DNA of 64,000 nt from Siphonodentalium dalli (lineage: Eukaryota; Mollusca; Scaphopoda; Gadilida; Siphonodentaliidae), in contig CP136066.1 of the NCBI GenBank assembly GCA_032622095.1, positions 208,073,655 through 208,137,654 of the forward strand. The letters run 5' to 3'. A program made the position numbers and the translations under genes. Positions within the stretch are counted from its first letter, which is position 1, and each line of letters opens with the position of its first letter. The notes beneath the pieces were generated by a model. It did no database searches. It worked only from the letters and a program-made list of their open reading frames with translations, and was not told the origin of the DNA. Shown piece after piece: positions 46,723 to 59,397 of this stretch.

Positions 46723-47168
46723 ATTCCACACCCATTGACGTAAGGCACATGTATTCAACGGAATCCCAGCCATTGAATACATATTAGTGTATACCTCTAG
46801 TGGAATACAAGCCGGAACTATTCTTGTTGACGTTGTCGCCAAGAAAGATGACGTACATTACGTCGATCATCCGCTTCCGGTGATCGTCCCATAATTACTG
46901 GTTATTTGTCAGACTTAAATCACAATAAAGGTAGCTATAGTAACAATGAAGGTGACATTCATGGATCGAACTTATCTGACTGAACGGTGTAGAATAAATA
47001 CAGAACACAACTTGCATCATAATCTCGAATCTTTCATCGACCTCGTTGCGGACGGCGCAAAGTTATATTTCGCTCGAGCTACGCTCTCGCGAAATATATC
47101 CTTGCGCCATCCGCAACTCCTTCGATAAAAGAGTCTCGATTAAGATGCGCGTTGTGTTCTGTCTATTT
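46723..47168. repeat. 450 bp dispersed repeat, copy 2
   Basis: See the copy at 29028. The end (TAAGATGCGCGTTGTGTTCT) is the same in both copies, and the flanking sequences differ. Confidence 0.85.
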
Positions 47169-47474
47169 AACTGACACTCAGCGCGATCCTGAAGTTATAT
47201 AAAGTGAACCATAATGGCAACTACTTTCCGTACTCAAACATTCCAAGTACATTGAAACCAAAAATTTCTCAGTTTGTTCATTGTCATTTTTATAATTTTT
47301 TCTTACATTCTTTAACAATTTTAATCATTTTTATAATTTTTTCTTATATTCTTTAGCAATTTTATCATTTTTTTATCATTATTGCTTACGGGTTAGATTA
47401 TTTCTTACGGCTTAACAATTTTTTTTATCATTTTTATCATTATTTCTTACATTTTTTAACAATATAACATTTTT

Positions 47475-47550
47475 AGGCCAATACATTCTCTTATATATGC
47501 GAGGCGACCTATGGTCGACTCGCATATATAAGAGAATGCATTGGCACAGG
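47475..47550. repeat. TTATATATGCGA palindrome with T-rich spacer
   Basis: CCAATACATTCTCTTATATA and its complement form one 67-base palindrome ending GGCACAGG. It is preceded by about 190 bp of TTATCATTTTT-type T-rich units. It is the right half of the 11875-12275 element. Confidence 0.7.
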
Positions 47551-47624
47551 TTTTAGGTTATATATATATATGTTCTCGGTTGAGTAGAACACGAGGTTGA
47601 TGTGTAGATATATAGGTCATAGGG

Positions 47625-48958
47625 TTAACTGTATATAAGCCCCGCCGGCGACAGTGGTAACTGTATATAAGTCCCGTCGGCGATAGTGTTAACTGTATAT
47701 AAGTCCCGTCGGTGATAGTATTAGTGAAAATAAGTCCCGTCGGTGATAGTGTTAACTGTATATAAGTCCCGCCGGCGACAGTGTTAACTGTATATAAGTC
47801 CCGTCGGCGATAGTGTTAATGTATATAAGTCGCGCCGGTGAAAGTGTTAACTGTATATAAGTCCCGCCGGTGATAGTGTTAATGTATATAAGTCCCGTCG
47901 GCGATAGTGTTAATGTATATAAGTCCTGTCGGCGATAGTGTTAATGTATATAAGTCCCGTCGGCGACAGTGGTAACTGTATATAAGTCCCGCCGGTGATA
48001 GTGTTAACTGTATATAAGTCCCGCCGGTGATAGTGTTAACTGTATATAAGTCCCACCGGTGATAGTGTTAACTGTATATAAGTCCCGTCGGTGATAGTGT
48101 TAACTGTATATAAGTCCCGCTGGTGATAGTGTTAACTGTATATAAGTCCCGTCGGCGATAGTGTTAACTGTATATAAGTCCCGCCGGTGATAGTGTTAAC
48201 TGTATATAAGTCCCGTCGGCGATAGTGTTAATTGTATATAAGTCCCGTCGGCGATAGTGTTAATGTATATAAGTCCCGTCGGCGACAGTGTTAACTGTAT
48301 ATAAGTCCCGTCGGCGATAGTGTTAATGTATATAAGTCCCGTCGGAGATAGTGTTAATGTATATAAGTCCCGTCGGCGATAGTGTTAACTGTATATAAGT
48401 CCTGTCGGCGATAGTGTTAATGTATATAAGTCCCGTCGGCGACAGTGGTAACTGTATATAAGTCCCGCCGGTGATAGTGTTAACTGTATATAAGTCCCGC
48501 CGGTGATAGTGTTAACTGTATATAAGTCCCGCCGGTGATAGTGTTAACTGTATATAAGTCCCGTCGGTGATAGTGTTAACTGTATATACGTCCCGACGGC
48601 GATAGTGTTAATGTATATAAGTCCCGTCGGAGATAGTGTTAATGTATATAAGTCCCGTCGGCGATAGTGTTAACTGTATATAAGTCCTGTCGGCGATAGT
48701 GTTAATGTATATAAGTCCCGTCGGCGACAGTGGTAACTGTATATAAGTCCCGCCGGTGATAGTGTTAACTGTATATAAGTCCCGCCGGTGATAGTGTTAA
48801 CTGTATATAAGTCCCGCCGGTGATAGTGTTAACTGTATATAAGTCCCGTCGGTGATAGTGTTAACTGTATATACGTCCCGACGGCGATAGTGTTAATGTA
48901 TATAAGTCCCGCCGGCGATAGTGTTAACTGTATATAAGTCCCGCCGGTGAATGGTTAA
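47625..48958. repeat. 32 bp satellite array with higher-order period
   Basis: About 42 units of TGTATATAAGTCCCGTCGGC + GATAGTGTTAAC (31 or 32 bases). Variants at GTCGG/GCCGG, GCGA/GTGA and AC/A mark the units. A distinctive unit with TATACGTCCCGACGG occurs at 48581 and 48866, exactly 285 bases apart, and its neighbours repeat in the same order. That is a nine-unit higher-order repeat. Every unit holds a TATATAAG motif. Confidence 0.92.
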
Positions 48959-49244
48959 GCCTAATTGAACTGCAAATGGTCAATTTGACATTAGAACCTC
49001 ACCCGACGAACCATTGGTGGGATTAAAGTCTAAACACGGTAGTTGTAGGTATGGATATAAGTATATTGAATGTTAGATGTTAAATAAATAAACTAATTCA
49101 TTAATTGTGAGACTAGAAAATGAGGATTTAATTTGGCCCAAGTTTTTTTTTAATTTGGACAAAAGAAAATCAAAATTGGGCCAAAAAATTACCAAAAGAA
49201 TTTTCGGCCCAGTGTGAACACTGCTAAGAAGACAATAGATCGTG

Positions 49245-49735
49245 TCATGAATCTCTACTATTAGCTACGTAGAGATCATATTCCTCCAGTACAAAACCTT
49301 GGACATTCTTGAAGTTTTGACAGGGAACCTTATAAAGTCGAAAAAAATAACACATGGAATATTTTTCTTAATTATTATCTGTGTTCCTTAATAACGTACT
49401 TCGCTGTAGGTGGTTCCAACTCGAAATTTCACGATTTAAGTGACTTTGTGAGCGATTTTGCTTTGCGTCGCTTACAATTATGGAATTTCTCATGTGTAAT
49501 TAATTCAATATTTTTTTGCGATATCGGCTCACAAAAGTCATAGAACAACATGCAAGTTTAAGTTGGGACGTTCACCTACAGTGAAATACATTATTAAGAA
49601 ACAGATAATAACTAAGAAATATATTCCCTGTGTTATTTTTTCGACTTTATACGGTTCCCTGTCAAAAATTCCAAGGTTTTGTACTGGTGGAATATGATAT
49701 CTACGGGCGTTAGCCATGCAAAGTAGAGATTCATG
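49245..49735. mobile_element. Fold-back element with about 180 bp arms
   Basis: TCATGAATCTCTACT... and AGTACAAAACCTTGGA at the left pair with TCCAAGGTTTTGTACT and AGTAGAGATTCATG at the right, with most of the sequence between also paired. The roughly 140 bp centre is unpaired. No coding capacity is seen. Confidence 0.75.
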
Positions 49736-50272
49736 GCAGGGGGGCACCACATCCCTGTCGCAATGTCCGCGGTGTGTTCTAATGTTCCCGAGAGGATTAA
49801 TACAAATTAAATTTTCACTTGAGGTGCCGTTGTCCTCATGTGAACCCGAGTCGATTGTTGGGCCATTTCATGAACTTTAGCGATCGCGAATCATTATCCA
49901 AATTAAATGAATTTTCCTATACGGAAGCCGAATATAAGCCTTTTACAATACAAAGCAAATAAAAGCATGTTTTGTGACTGCTCTGCATGATAAATGTGGT
50001 CGGGCGTTCACAAATATAAAAGTCCCCCAATCGATGATCAACGCATTGTATATTGTCGTGATCCACGTAGATTTCACAGATAAGTACTCAATTATTGTAA
50101 ATTTGTGGTAGAATGACAAAGAATTACATTTCGCGGTCATTGACGCCTGGTTTAAAGACATATACGATAGAATAGATCGCTTGAGTCGTTTTAAATTAAT
50201 TACGGGCATAATATATAACACAAACCAAGTCGTCAACATTATCCTTCCGTATAATCACCCCTGGTCAAGTGC

Positions 50273-50390
50273 ATGGTCCTGCTAATTTGCTATGATTTTT
50301 GTGGGTCCTGCTAATTTGCTATGATTTTTGTGGGTCCTGCTAATTTGCTATGATTTGTGTGGGTTCTGCTGAATTCATATGATGCTGGTT
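50273..50390. repeat. 30 bp tandem repeat
   Basis: Three and a half units of GGTCCTGCTAATTTGCTATG ATTTTTGTG; the last is diverged. Confidence 0.8.
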
Positions 50391-50994
50391 GGGCAAGCTG
50401 GTTCTGTTAAGAAAATGTACCGTTATTGTTTTGTAATTTGTAACATTCGTGGTGTTTGGCGAATCTGAACAAATCGAAAAAAACCATGCAGTGTCCCTAT
50501 GAAACCATGCAGTGTTTCTATGAAACTTTCATGAACCGACATAATTTAGACTATATCAGAAAGGGCTGCGTTGGTGCAGCAGTAAAGATCATATGCCAGT
50601 GCATTCTCTTATATATATATATATATATATAGTTGGGTTGAAATAAATGGTAACACCTTTAAGACCTATTGTATATTTTTTTCTCACGAGCTTTCGTCTA
50701 ACATAGACTTTATCAAGTGACATATATATATATATTTCTTTATTTCCTCCATTAATGAAGAGCTCACAGAGATATACATGTAACATATACACAGTTCAAA
50801 AGAAAAAGACAAGAAAAGCACAAATCATACAAGACGGAGCATAATAATACAGTCATATGAAATACAGAGTATTAAGACAACGTATCGCACTTGTTATGTA
50901 CAATATGTATATGATAACGAGATCGCACACCCAATCAAACGTACATCGTATTCGCAACACTCAGACAGGTATCTGCGGATCCGCTATACGCATA

Positions 50995-51200
50995 TACACC
51001 TCTCTCTCTCTCTCTATAGTAGGGCGGCTCCATGTCAAAAAAGGGGTGAATCGTGCATTTTATGGTAAAAGCAACAAACTTTGTATACAACATCCTGAGG
51101 TGATATATTGTGGATTTGGATATCATGCCAAGCTAGGGAGAACCCATGGTTGCCATGGTAACCACCGAAAAACATGGCCGCCAAATTTGCTTTTTGTGGA
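50995..51200. repeat. Dispersed repeat, inverted relative to 61670-61870
   Basis: TAGTAGGGCGG, ATGCACGATT/AATCGTGCAT, TTTTATGGTAAAAGC and CCATGGTTGCCATGG occur here and, complemented and in reverse order, at 61670-61870. Confidence 0.65.
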
Positions 51201-52004
51201 AGTGCGAATTCTTTGTTTTATTTCTTTAAACACATAATTAGATGACAAAATTTTACTTTAATTACATGTTTTAACCAAGTGTGCACGTTGGGCGTTATTA
51301 ACACATTGGCTTTAGCACTGGTTGTGGAAAAAAGGCTGACAAAATGGCCGCCAAAACAGACAAGATGGCCGCCAAGAGATATTTTTGTTTTGTTTTATTA
51401 AACTTTTTCATAGCGGAAATCTTGCAACAAGTTTTTTTTCTCAGACAATGTGACAATTTTTGAAGTATCACAGTTCGGATAAAAGGGTAAGTACATTTCG
51501 TAGCTTTCTAAACATATTTCAGGACCTATTCTAGCCACTGTATGTGATAATATATTCCTTCATGAGATCTCCAACTGATGTTCGACAATTAAACATATTT
51601 CTCAATACAATACGATATAACGGTTTTATGCAAAATGGAAATTCATAATATTAGCCAAAAGAGAGTTATGCCTCCTGAATCTAACCCAGAGTCTTAGTTT
51701 ATCTGATTCTTGTCACCATGACGTCGCTGACGTCATGATGTCATCAACTAACTGATGGTTTCTTGTCAATAACAAGGTTCCTAATAGAATCCATTGTTCT
51801 AACGCGTATACTACATAGTCCATGTCTTCACACACGTGTACATCAAATGGATGGGGTTGTTAGTGGCATGTTTCTACACTATTAAGGTAAATATATGGCA
51901 TTTCATTGACATTATTATGTTATGTATGGCGTTAGTTGGGGGTCTTCTCTGTGAGTGCATATAAGTAAGAACATTATGCTGCTCAAAGTTGTTTTGATGT
52001 GTTA

Positions 52005-52400
52005 ATACTGTTATGGTGGGGCAAGTTTTCCTGGCAAGCGCCTATGAAAGAAAACGCTGCCCAAACTTTATTTGTCATATATGGTGTTATGGGTGGTGAA
52101 ATTATTCCTGGCAAGCGCCTAGGAAATAGAATGCTGCCCAAATTGTATTTGACATATGGTGTTATGGGTGGTGAAATTCTTCCTGGCAACCGCATAGGAA
52201 AGAGAACGCTGCCCAAATTGTATTTGACATATGGTGTTATGGGTGGTGAAATTATTCCTGGCAAGCGCCTAGGAAAGAGAACGCTGCCCATATTTTATTG
52301 TTCATATGGTGTTATGTCTGGTTAAATTATTCCTGGCAAGCGCCTGGGAAAGAAAACGCTACCGAAATGGTATTCGACATATGGTGTTATGGGTGGGGAA
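52005..52400. repeat. 75 bp tandem repeat (about 5 units)
   Basis: Units contain GGTGAAATTATTCCTGGCAA, GCGCCTAGGAAAGAGAACGC and CATATGGTGTTATG. The 75-base period keeps frames open on both strands (25-residue repeats such as MGGEIIPGKRLGKRTLPKLY). No domain is recognised and I do not call a gene. Confidence 0.85.
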
Positions 52401-52971
52401 AGTGAATTCATTATTAACGGGAAACACATAGTAACAAGAATGCTGCCATAATGCATTGTATCCGTTTATGTTCAAGCGGATTTTATGATTTTTTTAAAGA
52501 CATATTATGTGCTTGTTCGGGTGCGAGAAACTGGTAAGTTAGTATTCAGGTGCTATGCCAACTGGAGCAATGTAGCATTTTACCAACATCACCAAAATAT
52601 CAAGCAAATCGACCGTACCATTCCATACAAAACGTTGTCTGAACTACGCTAAATTGTAAATATTTACTACTCGAATCGGGACGCTTTTATCTGCGATAAA
52701 CTAACGAAAACGAATTCGCCATCGACTGTCACTACATTTAATTTATATACAAGAATGACGGTTATCAGTTTAAATATACTATTTGTAAAAATAACTACTC
52801 TGAACAATATTATTCTCCATTTCTATTTGATTACCAGAACGGAGTGTTTTACATCACTTTAAGGGTTTTTTTTTCTGAAAAGCACATTTGCAGGAATAAT
52901 CTCCCCAAGAGCTTGGTTATATGCATTATAATGAAATGTCTTAATTACTTTCACAGGTGTGAATACGGCAA

Positions 52972-53073
52972 ATGATGGATGCGACTGGAGACGCAAAATG
53001 TTTCCCAAAATCCGTGGGTTGCCACAATTTACTTCTTAAAGATTCCCATTCGACTGATTTGCCAAATGAGAAG
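52972..53073 (+). CDS. Likely first coding exon of locus 2
   Basis: Acceptor TTTCACAG at 52956 is followed by an ATG at 52972. The frame MMDATGDAKCFPKSVGCHNL runs to AAG|GTATAT at 53073 and leaves at phase 0. The next exon at 53787 enters at phase 0, so the two join as LPNEK-VNLSLIPKLPET. The exon is short and has no domain. The call rests on the splice sites and the phase match. Confidence 0.5.
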
Positions 53074-53786
53074 GTATATAGTTTCCATCTGTCACAATAT
53101 ATAAAATATAGCTCCTTAATTATTGGTAAATGCAGTCGGAACACGAGACACGGTCTTTTTCTTCACAAGGTGATAATTTATGTTATTTCAACAGGTCACT
53201 CCAATGCATATGAAGTCTATATAGTATTATTTTATTCATATATTAATGTGCTCTGATCATCAGTGTGTGACTAAAGTTGAAAACTTATTGTCTATTGTAA
53301 GTTTTAATGCCACTTTAGCTCCAAAATAAATCTAATAACATTCACTTTCAAATTATTCCCAGTATCAAGATAATTGATAAATACTTGAACTAACTTTCTA
53401 CGAGCATTATATGCCACAGAATGACGCATTGAAGTCATAAAACATACAATTTGAGCACGATGGTTGGTTACCAAACACAAACATGCAGCAATTAGAGAAA
53501 AATGCGTTCCGCGTTAGTCAATTCCTGATGCGAAAAAATTATAAAATCTGGAAAATGGTTGTGAGTATGGAAACTATTTTATTTGTCCACCCATGAAACC
53601 GCCATACCAACATTTCGTATATTTGTCCACATATCGTACACCTCCTTCCTAATTACGTAGAGAGAATTCGGAAGCTCGAATGAGCCATGCCCGTTAAGAT
53701 TATATATCACTATAAATTATGCACATTTCATTTCAACATACATATCTATGACCTTATACATCAGCTATTTCATTCCATTCTCCTAG

Positions 53787-54579
53787 GTCAATTTGAGCCT
53801 GATACCAAAGTTACCAGAAACAGCAATAAGGCCATTAGACGAAACAGACTGGTCAAAGTGCCTGTTCTGCCAAGAAAATAAAGATGAGAAGTTGTGTGAA
53901 CCACTCAATTCAAAAAGGACATATGTTGGTGCTGCCTATCGAGCGAGATTGATAACGAGTTATCCAACTTTATTGATGCGGGATGTCTTCCACAGTCAAT
54001 AAAAATCTCTCGATTAGATGACGGGAATGGCATTCGGTCGACACTGCTCAGCAACTCAGCGGTATATCACACATCATGTCGCCTTGACTATTCGAAAAGT
54101 CGCCTTGATCGAGCATTAAAAAGAAAACATATTTTAATGGATGAGTTTCCGAACAAATAAACAAGGCATCAGCGTGAACAACATCCCAAGAAAGATAAAG
54201 TGGAAGAATGTTTCCTGTGCAATAAACCGGAAATGACAACAAATCAGCTCCATCAACCTCTGACAAAAATAGTTAGTGAAAGAGTGAGGGAGTGTGCAAC
54301 TAAATTGTTGGATGGACGAATATTAGCGAAAGTTGCTGTGACTGATATAGTTGCCAGTGGACTTAAATATCATGCTAAATGTCTAGTTAAATATTGCAAC
54401 GAGGCAGCAAGATCATCACCATTAGACAAAAGTGTTCCTCTTCACTCAAGACAGATGGTGCAGGCTCGAGCATTTGCAGAGCTTATAGAATACGTTGAGG
54501 AAGTCATTGCAGACCACCAGAAGCTTAACTCATTCCCTGTTTTCAAGATGTCAACTCTTGTTAAATTACACAAAGAAAG
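53787..54579 (+). pseudogene. Locus 2 exon 2: Cys-motif region, frameshifted
   Basis: Acceptor CTCCTAG and donor AAAG|GTAAGC. The first part has WSKCLFCQEN. After a frameshift near 53965 it continues as DAGCLPQSIKISRLDDGNGI and SAVYHTSCRLDY. After an in-frame TAA at 54159 it reads EECFLCNKPE ... LKYHAKCLVKYCNEA. CxxC plus HxxxC pairs occur twice, giving two possible zinc-binding modules. I recognise the LDDGxGI and KYHxKC signatures from uncharacterised multicopy proteins of invertebrates and fish. Two lesions make this part non-functional unless they are assembly errors. Confidence 0.7.
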
Positions 54580-55273
54580 GTAAGCTGTGTTCATAGAGTA
54601 TTAAACCAACTCTTAAAACGTTACCACCAAAATACTACATCACCAGATTCGGGGCTACCATAGACGCGTATAAACTATTAAGGTCCCAAACGTTAAAGAC
54701 AAATTTGAAGATTAGTTAAGAGTGTTGTATAGTTTTCTATCTTTGCCATAACATAAAAGGGTGACAAATACGAGTATCGTATCGCTTCAAATTTGGATCA
54801 ATTCGAAGTCAGGGCTTTATAATGGTGTCAGGAATCATACCATTTAGTGAGCAGTTGCTCGACATTCGAGAATTTGTGCATACATGTGTATATAAATCCA
54901 GTCCTTCCCACGAGAAAAACAAGCGAGAGCATTTATTTGCTCCTGTAATTCAGAAGACGGGTGTAATGTTGCACACATACTATAATTGTAAGTTGGGTTT
55001 GTCTCAAACAAAGTCATCGTGGAATAGACCTATGTCCAGTTACACTTAAATATGCCATAATTGAACTGAGATGTAACAGATCTAAATAAACCATTAAATA
55101 GTTCACTGTTGAACCAACAATTACAGTCTCCATTAGTATTTTGAGAAGAGGGCCGGGTGCGAATTTTAGTACCCGTAAATTGAAAATTACGAGTGTGTGT
55201 GGGTGCGAGAGCAATCACTCAGGTCTCCTGTGAAGGACTGGTATACTGATTTATGCTTTAATTCCCTATGCAG
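54580..55273 (+). other. Locus 2 intron
   Basis: An intron between the phase-2 donor at 54579 and the acceptor CCTATGCAG at 55273. Frames inside it show no domain and no repeat was recognised. Confidence 0.5.
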
Positions 55274-56107
55274 ATTGATTCAGCTCGGATCAGAGGAAAC
55301 TCCAAACGATTACGATGTTCACACAACACGAACGAAAGAACGCATTCTCAATCATATCCCAGAATTACATCCCCTTTCCGGATGGGCGAGAGATATTGCT
55401 AGCATTTCGTCAGGATGTTGGAGCTACGATGAAAAACATACGTGATCACGACCTTAACAGTGATGTTGTTATCCTCTCCAAGGCTTCGCAAATTTTACGT
55501 AGATATATTATGGGAAAACAAACATGCTTCTCAAATACATTTGATAAAGACTTCCAGACAGCGTGTATTCCCGAGTCTCTATCGTTATTCATGATTATAT
55601 ATGCTCCTCTCTGGCACCAACGTTCAAGATAAACCAGTGGTAAAGGAGACACAATCCATGGTAACTGTTTGTCAGATGGTGATGTTCAATACACTGTCCA
55701 AAATGCCAAAGTCTCATCCTGCTGTACGACACATTAGGAATCGTGAGCCTCCGCTGCCAGTGTATATTGGGGTTCTTTTGCACACTAAAGCGCGCAGCAA
55801 AGACTTGGTCGAAAGACTGTTCAACCTCGGTCTCTCAATCTCATATGATAGAGTGCTGGAAATTTCAACAGATGTTGGAACTAAGGTCTGCCAAGAGTAC
55901 CAACGACTGGACACTGTCTATCCAGTCAGGTTGAAAGCTGGTGTGTTCACCACCTCAGCAGTAGACAATATAAATCATCAGTCAAGTTTAACAACCTCGA
56001 AAGAGTCGTTTAATGGCACTGGAATATCCATCTTTCAACATCATGAATCTGGAAGCGACACCCTGACGAATAAGAACGATTATCTTCTGTATTGTCTCAC
56101 ATGTTGA
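55274..56107 (+). pseudogene. Locus 2 exon 3: central region, three frames
   Basis: Entering at phase 2 the reading is RLIQLGSEE...TKERILNHIPEL. It then shifts to FPDGREILLAFRQDVGATMK and SKASQILRRYIMG. Near 55600 it shifts again at a TATATA run to LSGTNVQDKPVVKETQSMVT ... LGLSISYDRVLEIS ... VFTTSAVDNINHQSS. The pieces are consecutive parts of one family, so single-base or two-base indels explain the breaks. TGA closes the frame at 56105. Similarity seems to resume in other frames to about 56205, implying a further lesion before the donor. Confidence 0.7.
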
Positions 56108-57117
56108 AAAAACTAGCCTTTATTCAGCGTTGAAGGGGTATGTGGACCTATACCCGTTATACCGTTGGATGACGCGGCCACAGTAAAAACACATATATAA
56201 AGTGCGTACATATCTGCTGCAACATATCCGCGAGCAAATAGGTTTACATTGGACTGATATTATTCTGAAATAGGCGCACAGTGAGATTATTTTTAATTTG
56301 TTTTGTTAATTTATTTAATAAATGATTTTAAATCAAAATTTTGAGAAAAAAAATAATATAACCTCCGCCATGGTACCATGAGTCGCCACACCAAATTTGG
56401 TTGAAATCGTACCAGCAATCCAAAATGCAGACAGACAGGCGGACAGATAGATAGATCACATTCTTATACATAATATAAGTAACAATTCTGAGCAAAAAGA
56501 CATAAGATGAAAAATATCTGTCCATCCATATATTTATTGACTATAGAAACGGGCTATGTCCGTCCGTTCGTTCGCCCATCACACGTATGAGTAACTCCAT
56601 GGTGTAATAACCTCCTCTTATATATTTCATCCCAGAGATTTGAAACTTCAGAATAGTGTTGCCCATATATTGAAGATATGCAACATGTATATAGATGATG
56701 GGAAAGTTATTAACCTATTTTTAAAATAATTTTCTGTATGAGGGTACCTTCATGGTGTAATCAACTCCCACATATTGGAGGATATGTGCAACATGTATAT
56801 AGATGACGGAATTTTTTTTACGGAGTTTTTAACCCCCTTTTCAACTAATTTCTTTAAAAAAGCGGCATCGACTTGCCGTTTTCGTCGGACACTGTGGTCG
56901 GCTGACCTTTTATTAGCATAATATCACAACAAGTAGACTGATATATAGCGGTACAAACCAGGTCAAACTCAAAAATCAATTCATTTCATTCTTGGCATTT
57001 ATAAGGATGTCAGTAGCTTGCCGACATTGCAATTTCATCCAATATCTTCCGGTCTGTAAATTCTAGTAGGCATGTTATTTGATATCTATATTGAGACTAT
57101 TAAACTATATTTTACAG
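56108..57117 (+). other. Locus 2 intron with repeat fragments
   Basis: 56330-56460 holds a Helitron family B-like fragment (CACCAAATTTGGTTGAAATC and an AGACAGAC tract). 56540-56830 repeats ATATGCAACATGTATATAGATG twice. The acceptor TTTTACAG is at 57117. No exon was seen. Confidence 0.5.
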
Positions 57118-59397
57118 ATGGTTGAAACACGTGTCACTGTCAGTGAATGGTGGGGTTGGAACTGATGAAGCCATATCATGGGCAGCCTACCATACACATT
57201 ATCCAGATATGGGCACTGACTGGGCGAACGACTTCATATCTCTTGCCTTTGTTTCAAGAAGATGCCGCAACAGTATCAATGATACGCCATTCGTTCGATG
57301 TCATCAAGAAGATAACAAACCTTACAAATCCAGAGCAACCACCCGTACTAGCAATGGATCAGCCATTGTTTGCTATAGCTACAGGTATCCAGTGGAAATG
57401 GCCAGAACTTTATGGTGAATCTCAATTCATTATCATGTTTTGTGGTTTGCATATCGAAGGGGCGGCTTTGAGAACTGTGGGCGATTTCCTCAAGGGCAGT
57501 GGTTGGAATGATCTACTAGTGCAGGCAGGTGTGGTGACATCTGGTGTTGCAGATTCTCTCCTGAAGGCATCACATATAACGAGAACCAGACGGGCGCATC
57601 AAGTGACTGCGTGTGCTCTGTATGCGGCTTTGGACGGTGCATACAATGAAGATGGCGGAGAGGGTGGGTCTGTTCAGAGCATGGATGAATGGTGTTCGCA
57701 ACAACAACAAAGTCAGCCAATGTTTAAGTTCTGGTTCACCGTTCTTCAGTTACAACTGACAATACTAATCCTTATCCGATCCATCAGAACTGGAAACTTC
57801 GATCTATATATTCAGTCTCTTGCCAGACGAACCGGATGGTTCTTTACTCTTGATCATTATAATTATGCAAGATGGATCCCAGTTCACATCAGGGATATGG
57901 TCACATTACAACGTCGGCATCCATCTGTCTACACTGCATTCGAGAAAGGAAAATATACTGTGGGAAAGACAACACACGCGTTCTCTAAGATAGCTATTGA
58001 CCAGGCCCACGAGCAAAATAATGCCATTGTTAAAGGCGATGGGGGCGCAGTTGGCTTGATGGATAGCCCGTCTGCATTGCAGCGATGGATGGTCAGCGGA
58101 CCAGAGATGGCAAGGCTCATTACTGAGTTTGAAACTGCAGTAGACAAGAATAGTACAAATGGCTCTATAGATATGCGTCACCATGAAGATAGGCCAGCAT
58201 TCCAGAAGTCATTCAGGCAAGATGTCGCATCCCTCAAGTCGACACTAATTGACAATGGTAATCCATTTTCAGAGAAAAATGGCGATCTTCTGGTCATCAC
58301 TACCCGTGACATCCTACCAAGTAATGTTGTCGACACAATTTATAGAATTGAGGAGTTGGGCCGAATACAGTATGAGGATTATGTCAAGGCACGGTTTGTG
58401 AAACTGAAGAAAATACCGCTTGACGAAACCATCAGCAAGAATTCATTGCCACTTTTAAATGCACAACAGAAGCTCAACAATAACAAACACAAACTAACTG
58501 TAAACGCTTTGAAGAGTGATATACACTTATTTTCAAGACTGTATGTCGCTTGTCAAGTTCGTGATGGGAACCTTTCTGACTTCGTTTCTCATGAGAATCA
58601 CCCATATCCACCATCTCTCTCTGAAGAAGGAAAGTTGAGATTCACTTCTAAATGCGACATTGTTAAGTGTCTAGAGGCGTCCATCCCACAAGAAGATGAG
58701 ACAACGGGTGACGCAAGAACAGTAGTTCCGGATGTCGTGGTGCTTGATGGCTCGGCCATCGTTAACATGTTGAAACCTGGATTTGCCAGGACATTCGGGG
58801 AGTATTCCCAAGATGTGTTTATACCATATGTTAACTCATATCTGGAAAAGGCTCAGCGTGTGGATATTGTCTGGGACGAATACCGGGATGGCAGTTTGAA
58901 AGAACAAACTAGAGATAAAAGAGGAAAGGGCAAACGCCGTCGAGTGGAACCTAACAGTACGATTCCGAAAAACTGGACAGAATTTTTGAGAGAATCGGAG
59001 AACAAGAAGGAGCTATTCGTTTATCTGGCACAGGAAGCTGTGAAGATAACAACTCACAAGCAAGTCATTAGCTCAATTGGTCCGGGAGTTATTTGCCGAC
59101 ATCAACAGGACAATGGAAAGCTGGACAATTGCCGTCATGAGGAAGCCGATAGTCGTATGATGGTCCATGTCGCAGATGCTGTCTCTAAGAATTTTAAATC
59201 AATTGTCATCAGAACTGTAGACAGTGATATTGTTGTGTTAGCTGTTCATATGTACGCCCGACTTGGTGGGAAGCCGTCAGAGCTATGGATAGCGTACGGA
59301 GTGGGCAAACAGTTCCGACACATCCCTGTTCACAGAATATCAGCATCTAGTGGCGTTGACAAGATCCTAGCACTCCCGATGTTCCATGCATTCACAG
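57118..59397 (+). CDS. Locus 2 exon 4: FEN1/PIN-like nuclease core
   Basis: The exon first reads WLKHVSLSVN...ISWAAYHTHYPDMG. After one frameshift near 57230 it stays open for about 720 codons to the phase-1 donor ACAG|GTTGGT. The frame from ATG 57147 is numbered below. An N-terminal part has MDQPLFAIA, MFCGLHIEGA and AIDQAHEQNNAIVKGDGGAV (function unknown). The C-terminal part has VVLDGSAIV (Asp534), HEEADSR (Glu665, Glu666, Asp668) and TVDSDIVVLAV (Asp692, Asp694). The next exon adds GCD. These acidic clusters match the order in FEN1/XPG nucleases: DG, EAEA, SxDxD, GxDY. Catalysis is inferred, not shown. Confidence 0.8.

Noticed and set aside
47625-48958. CRISPR-like array
   Set aside because: Units are contiguous 31-32 bp repeats without unique spacers, in a eukaryotic genome.
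54822-55049. 75-codon frame in the locus 2 intron
   Set aside because: No splice pairing in phase with the flanking exons and no match to the family pattern.
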